64,000 nt of DNA, taken from Hyphococcus sp. GTDB taxonomy: Bacteria; Pseudomonadota; Alphaproteobacteria; Caulobacterales; Parvularculaceae. Shown here one piece after another: positions 9,190 to 17,449 of the stretch (position 1 is the stretch's first letter; the number at the start of each line of letters is the position of its first letter). Where the stretch lies: contig JANQRY010000010.1 of NCBI GenBank assembly GCA_028284345.1, positions 434,001 through 498,000 on the forward strand, written 5' to 3'. The notes beneath the pieces were generated by a model. The model was not told the origin of the DNA and did not search any database. It saw nothing but the letters and a program-made list of their open reading frames with translations. The translations under genes were made by a program, and so were the position numbers.

Positions 9190-10472
9190 TATGCAGCCCC
9201 TTTTTCGATATCAGCTGGCGTTTGGCGACTGGCCCGCGCAGCGCGCGGCGCCGTCTCTTCAAGCATCAATATCGCCAGAAATCCGACGGCCAGACCGGCC
9301 ATCGCCACGTAAAAGACGCTCTCCAAACCGTAGTGTTCGGCCATAAACCCGGCGAAAACCGGCGCCCCGGCGCCGCCAAAAATTTCGCCAAAGCCGATCA
9401 CGAGGCCGGAAGACGTCGCCATCAGATGCGGCGGCACCGATTCCGCGCTCACCGGTCCGACCGTGAGCGTGATCAGGCCGAAATTGAAAAAGTGAGTCAT
9501 GAAAAGGCACCAGAAAAGCAACGACGGCGAAGCATCCACTTGCGTAAACAGAAGAACGAAGATGAGCGCGCCGGCGGCGGAGACCGCCATGGCCGGTTTG
9601 CGGCCGACGCGATCGGACGTCGCCGGCACGACCAGACACCCGGCCGCCGCACCGAACCCGATCGCTGAAAGAATGTAGCCCATATCGGTGATCCCAAGAC
9701 GGAGGTGTTCCGTTAAGTAGCTTGGAAGCAACGCCGTCGTAACGATCAGGCAGGTGAGCCAACACAGCATGCAGACAATCAGGAACTTCGGATTGCGATG
9801 GCTCAGCGCCTCCGACCAATTGGCGACGAGCGCCTTGAAATTCACCGTACTGCGCTCAGACGATACCGGCCTCACGTCACGCAAGACAAAGTACATTGCC
9901 GCGGCCAGTATAAATCCCGGAAAGGCCAGCAGCAAAAAGATCCAGCGCCAATCCATGACCTGAAGAAGCTGCGTAATGACAAGCGGCGTGATCGCAAGGC
10001 CAAGCAACGGCGCCATCATCTGTTGCAGGCCGACATTAAACCCGTGCCGCGTTGGTTTTGACGCCTCGACCGTTGCGCTGATGCTTACGGGCGTATAGGC
10101 CCCGTCCGCAAAACCCATCAGCACACGAACAAGGATCAAACCGCCAAGGCCGGTCGCGAGGCCGCTCGCGCCCACCAGGACGGAAAAAACAATGATCGAG
10201 ACGATAATAACCTTGCGGTGCCCCATACGGTCGGAAAGGTTGCCCATCAACAAAGCGGAGACGCCCCAGGCGAGCGCCAGCGCCCCGGTGATAAGACCGA
10301 GCGCCGTATAACTGAGGTCAAATTCTTCCTTGATCGCCGGGAAAAGCGGCATGATCATGAAGCGTTCTACGCAAACCAATCCGAAACCGAGAGAAAGCAG
10401 CAAGACCGCTTTCCATTCGTATTTCGGATCCCAACTCGATGTTTCGTTTCGTGGCGCAGCGCTTCCCGTCAT
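9189..10472 (-). CDS. MFS transporter in the phenolic operon
   Basis: A 427-residue major facilitator with 12 predicted helices and the loop motif MGNLSDRMGHRK after helix 2. It overlaps the preceding gene (Mo-enzyme small subunit) by ATGA and the following one (BKACE) by TAATG, so it belongs tightly to the operon. It lacks the DGFD signature of the other MFS gene here and looks closer to the organic-anion/hexuronate-type MFS carriers. Likely imports the phenolic substrate or exports an intermediate. Direction and substrate cannot be read from the sequence. Confidence 0.88.
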   Translation of the reverse strand: MTGSAAPRNETSSWDPKYEWKAVLLLSLGFGLVCVERFMIMPLFPAIKEEFDLSYTALGLITGALALAWGVSALLMGNLSDRMGHRKVIIVSIIVFSVLVGASGLATGLGGLILVRVLMGFADGAYTPVSISATVEASKPTRHGFNVGLQQMMAPLLGLAITPLVITQLLQVMDWRWIFLLLAFPGFILAAAMYFVLRDVRPVSSERSTVNFKALVANWSEALSHRNPKFLIVCMLCWLTCLIVTTALLPSYLTEHLRLGITDMGYILSAIGFGAAAGCLVVPATSDRVGRKPAMAVSAAGALIFVLLFTQVDASPSLLFWCLFMTHFFNFGLITLTVGPVSAESVPPHLMATSSGLVIGFGEIFGGAGAPVFAGFMAEHYGLESVFYVAMAGLAVGFLAILMLEETAPRAARASRQTPADIEKGAA

Positions 10473-11338
10473 TGACCGGCGCCGCCTTGAGAACCGGACG
10501 CCAGTTCAATCTCACCGAGAAAAAGGCTCTCGCCAAGGACGGCGCGGACGGACGCCGATTCGCCTCCGACCGCCGTGATTCGCACTTCATACTCGCCGCT
10601 GTCCGGCGCTAGTTTATCGAACTTAAAATCTCCGAAATCGTCAGTCATCTCGCGCGCTACCTCCTCGCCGTTTTGCACCAGGACGACTTCTGCGCCCTCA
10701 CAGCACTCCTTGGCGCTGTCACGCTGATGCGTCACAGAACCGCCAATGAAGCACTTCGAATAACGGTGAAGATTCTTATAGTATACGCGCGGGCGCGTTC
10801 CAAGTTCAGGCTTTAAAACTTCAAGCGCTTCGCCCGCCGCAAGGGCGTTCATTTCATCATCGCTGACATTCACCGCCTTTAATGCGCCGGTCGGACAGGC
10901 TTGCGCACAGCGGGGCTGTTTCCAGCCCTGGTCCAAAAGGTGCGCATCGAAAATCCAGATTTGCGGAACTTGCTCCTCCTCGTTCCACCAGATCGCGCCG
11001 TAAGGACAGGCTTCAACCAACTCCTTGCGGCCCTTGGCTTTGACAGGATCGATGATGACGACGCCGTCATTGCGCTTGTAAACTGATCGGTCGCCGGCCG
11101 CCTTGATGCACGGCGCGTCATCGCAATGGTTGCACATTTTCGGCAGATAGGCCGTGTCCACCATATGCCCGCGACCGCGAACTTTTCGTTCGATGCTGAT
11201 CCATTCATGCCCGTGCAAGGGTTGCGGCGCGGCGTAACCCTCGAACCTGTTGTCTACATGCTCGTCCTTTAGCGCCAGGGTGCAATTGTGGCAGTTTTCA
11301 CAACGCTCTACGTCAACAATCATATTCCACTTCGACAT
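10469..11338 (-). CDS. Hydroxytransferase small subunit: Fe-S protein with C-terminal beta domain
   Basis: A 289-residue partner of the molybdenum subunit, matching the small subunit (BthL) of pyrogallol-phloroglucinol transhydroxylase, including the linker PELGTRPRVYYKNLHRY and a C-terminal Cna-B/carboxypeptidase-like beta domain (about residues 205-289). Cys groups seen: C13/C16/C19, C69/C72/C77, C111, C144/C148. Compared with the Pelobacter protein as I remember it, the fourth Cys of the first group is Leu23 and the later Cys-x2-Cys is W128-I-F-D131, so one of three [4Fe-4S] clusters has lost three ligands. The ATG follows GGAGTAG 9 nt after the large-subunit stop, and the stop overlaps the MFS start (ATGA). 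Cytoplasmic, no Tat signal. Resorcinol hydroxylase small subunit is an alternative reading. Confidence 0.88.
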   Translation of the reverse strand: MSKWNMIVDVERCENCHNCTLALKDEHVDNRFEGYAAPQPLHGHEWISIERKVRGRGHMVDTAYLPKMCNHCDDAPCIKAAGDRSVYKRNDGVVIIDPVKAKGRKELVEACPYGAIWWNEEEQVPQIWIFDAHLLDQGWKQPRCAQACPTGALKAVNVSDDEMNALAAGEALEVLKPELGTRPRVYYKNLHRYSKCFIGGSVTHQRDSAKECCEGAEVVLVQNGEEVAREMTDDFGDFKFDKLAPDSGEYEVRITAVGGESASVRAVLGESLFLGEIELASGSQGGAGQ

Positions 11339-11347
11339 GGCGCTGAT

Positions 11348-14338
11348 CTACTCCGCCGCTGCGCGTGGAGACGCAAAAGCCGAAAGGTCCGTCCACGGTT
11401 CGATTTCAACAAGGCAGGAATTGCACGCCATGCCAGACGTGTTCTTCACCTGATGGCGCTTGGGCGTCAAAAGGTTCAAACAGCCGCCGCGGTCGATGCG
11501 GCCATGAACAGGATGTTCGATCATGTCGAAAACCGCCGCCGACTCATACCCCTTGATCGCCCCCGGCGCCATAAGCGACGTAACATCGGCGGCGCAAAGG
11601 ACGCTGCCGCGGTCGTTAAAAATGCGAATAATCGAATGGTGTTTGATCCCGCGCCTTTCCGCATCGTCGGCGTTCACCTTGACGACCCAATAGTAATACC
11701 CGTCGATCAGAACGCGATGGTCGGCGATGTCGTTGGTCGTGCTGTCTTTGCCGTCGTTGGACGTATGAAAACTGTAGCGCGAATGGGTGGATAACATCAG
11801 CAAAGGATACTTATCGGCAAGCTCCGTTGTCTGCGCCCCTTCCCAGGCAGGCGTGTAACGATTGAGCACCGGGCGTTCCTCATTGTCCGGATCGCCGCGT
11901 TTTAGTGTCTCCGGCAGAAATTCTATTTTGCCAGACTGGGTTTCAAGTCCGTGCAAAAATTTCTCGCTGAATTGCGACGGCAGGGGTATCGGCTCCGGCA
12001 GGTCCTTCGGGCGATCCTCGGCGAACCAGCGATAGGCCACCGGATCGCGACATTCTTCCGGCACGGGGGGAAGCACGAAGTAGCCCTTTTTTGCAAAGTC
12101 CTTCCAGCTTACATAACGCGGCAAATCCGATGAATCGAACGTCCGCCTGCACCACTCCAGTTCATCGCAAGCTTCGGAAAAGACGACGCCAAGATTAAGA
12201 CGCGACAATATCTCGAAAAAGATCTGATAGTCCGACTTCGACTCGCCAAGGGGTTCGATACATTTGTTCTGCAGCATCACGATCCGATGATTCATCTGAT
12301 CGGTGTTATGGTGAATATAGCCCCCGCTATTTCCCCATTCGCTGATGTCCCACCGCTCGAAAGACGTACAGGCCGGCAAGATCACGTCCGCAAATTCCGT
12401 TTCGCCTTCCCGCCAGATGGACTGATTGACGACAAAATCGATCGACTCATGTCGATAGGCGTCGATCATGCGTCCGGAATTGGCGATCGTTCCGAAGGTC
12501 GAAGAGCCGTAACGATAAATCATATGGATCGGCGAATAGCCCGGCGTGGGATAGGTGAACGGCGTAAACTGCGCCTCCATGGATTGGCCGTCCCACATAT
12601 AACCGCTGGCTTCGCCTTCAATAATCGCTTCGGCAAGCTTCAGGCGCGGGATCATTTGCTTGACCGGGTTCATCGACAGAACATGCGGCATGCGCAGATA
12701 GTTGTTGACAGCGCTTGCCGTGTAAACAAGCTCGCCGGAAATGCCCCCGTCAGCGTAGCCCGGAAAATAGAAATTGTGATCGACCGGCGTGCCAAGTTGC
12801 AAGTTGCCAAAGTTGACGCCCGGCTTTCCAAGCCCTTGCATGGCCATCATAAGCACCATGTTGCGCGCCCATTGCGAGCCGTTGGCGCCCCGCGCCGCGC
12901 CGCCTAATCCGGCCCCGAAACCACCGGCGGACAGGTAAGTTTTCTTATTTCCCCATTTGCGCGCGAGCGCGCGGGCGACATGCGCCGGCACGCCGGTTTC
13001 TTCTTCCTGCCATTCCGGCGTCTTCGCGACGCCGTCGCTGACGCCCAGAATGTAATCGCGCCACTCGTCAAAACCGGTGGTGCGCTTTTCGACATAGTCG
13101 GCGTCATAGAGATTTTCGGTAATCCACACATGCATGATCGCTTGGGCGAGCGCGCTGTCCGTCCCCGGTTTGATCGGAACCCAGCGCCCGCCGAAGAGCT
13201 GCGCGGTTGGATTTAAATTCGGATCGATATGGACAAATTCAATGCCAAGCTCTTTGGCCCAGAACCGCCGTTGCGTGCCTTCAAATCCGGCTGCATAGCC
13301 ATAGGTGCTTTCCGGATCGCTCGACCAGAAAACGATCATTTCCGCTTCTTTCAGACAGTCTTCGACGGTCGAACAGAAAGACGGAATGCCCACGCGCAGC
13401 GACGATCCATAGTGGTGCGTGGCGCCCCAGTACCACCCTTCCCATGAATCGGGATTGGGATGAATGCGCGTAAAGCCGATCAGATTGCCGAAACGCAACA
13501 GCGCTGAAAGGTAATAGCCGACGTTGCCCCATTGATGATGAGAGCCGAAGTACAGCGCAATCGCGCCCGGCCCGTATTTGCGCTTTTGTCGTTGAATTTC
13601 ACCCGCCACAATATCAAGCGCTTCGTCCCAGGAGATACGTTCGTATCCGGATTTTCCGCGATTCTGCGGATTGCGCTCGCCATTCGGGTCGAAGTCCACC
13701 CGTTTCATCGGATACAGGATACGGTCTTTGGAATAGAGCGTCGATTTCAAAGACAAGGCGTGTGGATTCGGCACAACGCGGCGTTCCGGCGTGAACTCCT
13801 TCCCGCGCGCGGTCATGGTCCAGCTCGGCGCATCCTTATCGTCAAGCTCGATGGGCGTGATACGGAGAATTTTTCCGTCTTTGACATAAACGAATGTCGG
13901 CCCGCCATTGCCGTTATGCACGAACCGCCGCGATCCGTCCGGCATCGGCGTTCCGTACTCTACGCCAATACGCGTAAGCGCGTTGATCATCCCGTGAAAC
14001 CATTGCACCAGATGATCGGGGCCGACTTGAATAATGGCAAAGTTTTTTGCGGCGTGCACCGCCTCGCCGCGATCGATCGGCGGCGTGAGGAGATGCACAG
14101 CCGTCGCAGCATCCTTGAAAAGAATTCGCACATCGGCGTCCGCGCGAACGCCTTTGCGGCTTTTTATCTTGCCGTTCTTGAATTCGTATGAGCGACCGAT
14201 TTTTTCATCGCGGGTTTGCATCTGGACGACGGCGTCGCGCTCTTTCATCAGCGTGCGCAACTCAGACGACACAACGGCGCCGGCGCGCAACGCCTGCGGA
14301 ATCGTGAACAGCAAAATCTCAAGGGCGACAGCCTTCAC
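11348..14338 (-). CDS. Molybdopterin hydroxytransferase large subunit (transhydroxylase/resorcinol hydroxylase type)
   Basis: A 996-residue DMSO-reductase-family Mo-bis(MGD) protein closely resembling the large subunit of Pelobacter pyrogallol-phloroglucinol transhydroxylase and the related resorcinol and 3,5-dihydroxybenzoate hydroxylases. Family blocks include GSHHQWGNVGY (267-268 His-His), NPDSWEGW (Asp297, Ser298 = proposed Mo ligand), FYFPGYADGG (Tyr528) and FADVILPACTSFERWD. These match the transhydroxylase catalytic His144, Asp174/Ser175 and Tyr404 by recollection. It has no N-terminal [4Fe-4S] Cys motif and no Tat signal, so it is cytoplasmic. Residues 1 to about 130 are an extra domain absent from the 875-residue Pelobacter protein and resembling an SCP2 sterol-carrier fold. 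The start is GTG at 14338, with AAGG ten bases upstream. The small subunit follows 9 nt later. Confidence 0.9.
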   Translation of the reverse strand: MKAVALEILLFTIPQALRAGAVVSSELRTLMKERDAVVQMQTRDEKIGRSYEFKNGKIKSRKGVRADADVRILFKDAATAVHLLTPPIDRGEAVHAAKNFAIIQVGPDHLVQWFHGMINALTRIGVEYGTPMPDGSRRFVHNGNGGPTFVYVKDGKILRITPIELDDKDAPSWTMTARGKEFTPERRVVPNPHALSLKSTLYSKDRILYPMKRVDFDPNGERNPQNRGKSGYERISWDEALDIVAGEIQRQKRKYGPGAIALYFGSHHQWGNVGYYLSALLRFGNLIGFTRIHPNPDSWEGWYWGATHHYGSSLRVGIPSFCSTVEDCLKEAEMIVFWSSDPESTYGYAAGFEGTQRRFWAKELGIEFVHIDPNLNPTAQLFGGRWVPIKPGTDSALAQAIMHVWITENLYDADYVEKRTTGFDEWRDYILGVSDGVAKTPEWQEEETGVPAHVARALARKWGNKKTYLSAGGFGAGLGGAARGANGSQWARNMVLMMAMQGLGKPGVNFGNLQLGTPVDHNFYFPGYADGGISGELVYTASAVNNYLRMPHVLSMNPVKQMIPRLKLAEAIIEGEASGYMWDGQSMEAQFTPFTYPTPGYSPIHMIYRYGSSTFGTIANSGRMIDAYRHESIDFVVNQSIWREGETEFADVILPACTSFERWDISEWGNSGGYIHHNTDQMNHRIVMLQNKCIEPLGESKSDYQIFFEILSRLNLGVVFSEACDELEWCRRTFDSSDLPRYVSWKDFAKKGYFVLPPVPEECRDPVAYRWFAEDRPKDLPEPIPLPSQFSEKFLHGLETQSGKIEFLPETLKRGDPDNEERPVLNRYTPAWEGAQTTELADKYPLLMLSTHSRYSFHTSNDGKDSTTNDIADHRVLIDGYYYWVVKVNADDAERRGIKHHSIIRIFNDRGSVLCAADVTSLMAPGAIKGYESAAVFDMIEHPVHGRIDRGGCLNLLTPKRHQVKNTSGMACNSCLVEIEPWTDLSAFASPRAAAE

Positions 14339-14425
14339 CAGATGATTACCTTATTTTTTGTATATCAAGTGACGAATGAAACTGGTTTGGGCGGGAACCA
14401 CCGCCGCGCCCGCAGAGGCTGCGCG

Positions 14426-15358
14426 TCAGGACATTGTTTCGAAGTTGACCAGCATCTCGTCGGGCAGTTCCGGCGCCCAGTTTGTAAAGGAGTCTTCAAT
14501 TGCGTAGTTCGTCGGCTTCCATGCGTCTGCATCCGGGATGTAGTCCATGTCGCAGTAATATTCGGCCCAGCTTCCCCATGGGTCCTGAACATAATGGAAA
14601 AAATTCGAACCGATCGTGTGGCGGCCAAGTCCCCAATTTTGACTACCGGTTTTTTCGGCGACGCGCTCGCCTGCGATACCAGCCTCATCCGGCGTGTTGA
14701 CCTGAAAGCTCACATGATGGAGACCAACGCCATCCGATTTGGCGAAAGCAAGCACGTGATGATCGGAACCGCCAACGCAGGTCGTGAAGGCGATGACATC
14801 CTGGGCGCGGTCCGCTAGCCGCATGCCGAGAACATCTTCCACGAACTTTACGCTCTCCAGCACGTCCGGCGAGAAAAAAGCCGAATGGCCAAATTGTTTC
14901 GGCTTGACCGGCGGGATTTTGCGCTTCGGCTCCACGCCTGCTTTGCCAACCCTGTTCAAACGGCCAACGGAATTGATTTCAAACGCCCCCTCTTCGGGAG
15001 GAGGCGCTTCGCGTTCCGCGACGACAATATGAAACAACATGCCGTGCGGGTTTCTCACCCAAAGCCCGTTGTCTTCAAACCCGGCCGGGGGCGCAACAAT
15101 GTCAGCTTTTGCATTTTCCGCCCTGCGTCGAACATCTTCAAGTTCACTGGCGTTGAGCGCGCCCATTTCCACGTGAGACAGGCGCTTTTTATTTTTTGTG
15201 GGCGTCAGGACGATGCTGTCATATTCGCGCCCATAGCAGCGCGCATATCCGCGCCCGTCTTCGGCTCGCGTTTCAAGCCCGAACTCCTTGTAAAATTCGA
15301 GTCCCTCGGCGACATCAGGAACTTCAAGGTAGACCGCTTTGAGAAAGCTAACCGCCAT
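14426..15358 (-). CDS. Two-domain extradiol ring-cleavage dioxygenase (VOC/type I)
   Basis: A 310-residue enzyme made of two vicinal-oxygen-chelate domains, the size and layout of catechol 2,3-dioxygenase/BphC-type extradiol dioxygenases. The C-terminal domain carries all expected catalytic features: Fe ligands H158 (FGHSAF), H215 (LHHVSF) and E266 (WAEYY), plus the acid/base His200 or 201 and the conserved Tyr256 before DPWG. It should therefore be active and O2-dependent, opening a ring next to an ortho-diol. The ATG follows AGGGAG. It lies 87 nt upstream of the Mo hydroxytransferase and 44 nt downstream of an FAH-type hydrolase, the usual meta-cleavage partner. The exact phenol is unknown; a trihydroxybenzene is a reasonable guess. 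Confidence 0.9.
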   Translation of the reverse strand: MAVSFLKAVYLEVPDVAEGLEFYKEFGLETRAEDGRGYARCYGREYDSIVLTPTKNKKRLSHVEMGALNASELEDVRRRAENAKADIVAPPAGFEDNGLWVRNPHGMLFHIVVAEREAPPPEEGAFEINSVGRLNRVGKAGVEPKRKIPPVKPKQFGHSAFFSPDVLESVKFVEDVLGMRLADRAQDVIAFTTCVGGSDHHVLAFAKSDGVGLHHVSFQVNTPDEAGIAGERVAEKTGSQNWGLGRHTIGSNFFHYVQDPWGSWAEYYCDMDYIPDADAWKPTNYAIEDSFTNWAPELPDEMLVNFETMS

Positions 15359-15402
15359 TGTTCGTCTCCCTAGCTGGGTTCGTCTTGGTCTCCGCTCACG
15401 CG

Positions 15403-16272
15403 CTACTTGGCGTCTGCAATGATTTTGTTCTCGATGTAGCCAATTTGGTCGACCTCACATCGCACCACGTCGCCAGGCTTCAGAAACACTTTCGGATCCC
15501 GCGCTGCGCCGACGCCTTCCGGCGTTCCCGTTGCGATGACGTCGCCGGGTTCGAGCGTAAACGCAGTCGACAAATATTCGATCATGTCGGCGCATTTATA
15601 GATCATGTCCGCCGTGTTCGAGTTCTGCATTTCCTCGCCGTTCACAAAACACCGCAAGCCAAGCGTTTGCGGGTCCGGAATTTCATCCGCCGTGACGAAC
15701 CAGGGGCCCAGGGGACCGTGCGTGTCGAACGACTTGCCAATCGTAAAGGTCGGCGTATGCCGCTGCCAGTCGCGGACCGACACGTCGTTGCAGACCGTAT
15801 AACCGGCGATGTAAGAGAGGGCGTCGCTGGCTTTGACATGCTTGGCCGGCTTGCCAATCACAAAAGCAAGCTCAACCTCGAAATCAAGCATGTCGGAAAC
15901 GCTTGGCTTCACGATAGGATCGTAAGGTCCGTTGATGCAGGATACCTGCTTGTTGAACCAATATTGATATTTGGGCGGCTCAATGCCGACCTTGATGGCC
16001 TCTTCAAGGTGACGCTGGTAGTTCATGCCGATGGCCAGAAACTTGCCGGGCCGGAGAATCGGAGAGGCGAGACTGACCTCGGAGACGGCCTTTCGAGGCA
16101 GATCTTCTTTCAGCGCGTCGAGCACGCGGCCGCGAGCGTCTTCGCCGCCCGCTATAAACTGCTCCACATTTGCGGGAAAACCGGAGGCCGCGTCAGGCAG
16201 GAGAATGATCTCCTCGCCCTCCACAACGCCAAGCCGAATTCCGTTTGCGGTCGTGTAGTTAGCGAGCTTCAC
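15403..16272 (-). CDS. Fumarylacetoacetate hydrolase-family enzyme
   Basis: A 289-residue FAH-fold protein: short N-terminal domain, then the catalytic domain with GMNYQRHLEEA, the acidic metal-binding block DFEVELAFVIGK, and DVIATGTPEGVG. Family members hydrolyse or hydrate 2-keto-diene acids or decarboxylate oxaloacetate-like products of meta cleavage; I cannot tell which. I chose a GTG start at 16272 because GGGAGG lies four bases upstream and it gives the usual FAH beginning (VKLANY); an ATG at 16353 is in frame but would read through this ribosome binding site. It is co-directional with the extradiol dioxygenase 44 nt downstream, so it most likely processes the ring-opened product. Confidence 0.88.
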   Translation of the reverse strand: MKLANYTTANGIRLGVVEGEEIILLPDAASGFPANVEQFIAGGEDARGRVLDALKEDLPRKAVSEVSLASPILRPGKFLAIGMNYQRHLEEAIKVGIEPPKYQYWFNKQVSCINGPYDPIVKPSVSDMLDFEVELAFVIGKPAKHVKASDALSYIAGYTVCNDVSVRDWQRHTPTFTIGKSFDTHGPLGPWFVTADEIPDPQTLGLRCFVNGEEMQNSNTADMIYKCADMIEYLSTAFTLEPGDVIATGTPEGVGAARDPKVFLKPGDVVRCEVDQIGYIENKIIADAK

Positions 16273-16453
16273 ATTTCCTCCCAGACTATTAATCGCGCTG
16301 GTTTTTTCCAAAAAACGTGGTTTAGGGATGTGGCCAGCGTCGTTATTTGTCAAATATATTTATAAGCGCATTAATATTCATCTTGATGATAAGGATGGCG
16401 GCGCAAGCCGCCGACCAAATTGGCGCCGCGCGGCCAGAGAGGCGACCGGCGCC

Positions 16454-17449
16454 TTAGCTGATTTTCAAGGCCGATTGCTTCGTCGCGCCGTCTGGCGCGG
16501 AGACCAGGCTCTGCCCATTTTCATAAATCGCCCGGCGCAATGTCTCGCTAAATTTGGGCGTATTGTCCAACGAGGCTTTCAGCTCTTTGCAAAGGTCAAT
16601 CGGCGTAAACGGGTAATCGCTTCCATAGAGCAATTTTTTAGGATCGGCGACGTTCATTAAAGGATCGAGCATATCGGGAACACATGCCCCTGCGAGATCA
16701 AAATAAAGATCAGCCAACATCCCGCGAATATTCAACTTGGCTTCCGACGCCGCTTCTGTGAGAAGCGGTAAAGCCATATCGATTCTCGCAGATAACAATG
16801 GCAGCGCAGCGCCAGCATGAGGAACGATGATGCGTAAATTTGGATACCGAATTGGCACGCCTGTTATCAGCATATCCGCCACAGAACGCGCTGTCTCGAA
16901 CATGAATTCGAGAATTGGTCGCGGATAACTCGCGTCCATCCGGGTGCATTGACCGACATTTGGCGATGTCGGATGTATAAATACGACGGCATTACGATCG
17001 TTCAATGCCTCGTAGACAGGCGTTAGCATTGGGTCGCCAAGATAGACGCCATCATGGTTTGTGTACATTACAACGCCGTCGGCGGACAGCCGATCCAAGG
17101 CATATTCCAGCTCAACAATTGACCTCTCAATATGAGGCAAAGGCAGAGACGCAAAATACCCCAACTTGTCTGGATTGTCCGCCTTGAACTGGGCCCCTGC
17201 TTCATTGACGCGGCGGGCCAATTTCGCCGAATAATCTTCGTTGAAGAACGAAACGCCCGGCGAAGAAATGGACAGAAAGGAATAGTCTATTTCCATACGG
17301 TCCATATACTGAAGAACGCTATGCTCGCTCCACTCAGGAATTTTGGAAACGCCGTCCGGCTTGGACTGACCAGCCTCTACAAGCGCATCCCTGTAGAAAT
17401 CAGGAAGGAAATGAGATTGGACGTCAACACAGCGTTTTATAGTTTGCAT
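16454..17449 (-). CDS. ACMSD-like amidohydrolase with altered metal-binding motif
   Basis: A 331-residue amidohydrolase-2 (ACMSD/gamma-resorcylate decarboxylase-like) TIM barrel. Visible motif residues are H13, H159 (VFIHPTSP), H211 (VPHAGAALP) and D278 (LLYGSDYP). The first metal-strand His is replaced: VDVQSHFLP (Q11) instead of the HCH of its paralogue at 1-180. Family decarboxylases may carry Glu there, so Gln is unusual but need not kill activity. The ATG follows GGGATAA. It is the first gene of the minus-strand phenolic operon, 181 nt upstream of the FAH gene. Possible roles: decarboxylating a phenolic acid before the Mo enzyme acts, or hydrolysing a ring-cleavage product. Function unassigned. 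Confidence 0.85.
   Translation of the reverse strand: MQTIKRCVDVQSHFLPDFYRDALVEAGQSKPDGVSKIPEWSEHSVLQYMDRMEIDYSFLSISSPGVSFFNEDYSAKLARRVNEAGAQFKADNPDKLGYFASLPLPHIERSIVELEYALDRLSADGVVMYTNHDGVYLGDPMLTPVYEALNDRNAVVFIHPTSPNVGQCTRMDASYPRPILEFMFETARSVADMLITGVPIRYPNLRIIVPHAGAALPLLSARIDMALPLLTEAASEAKLNIRGMLADLYFDLAGACVPDMLDPLMNVADPKKLLYGSDYPFTPIDLCKELKASLDNTPKFSETLRRAIYENGQSLVSAPDGATKQSALKIS

Noticed and set aside
15358-16365. 335-codon plus-strand frame over the FAH gene
   Set aside because: Antisense to a gene with recognised catalytic blocks; no protein-like motif.
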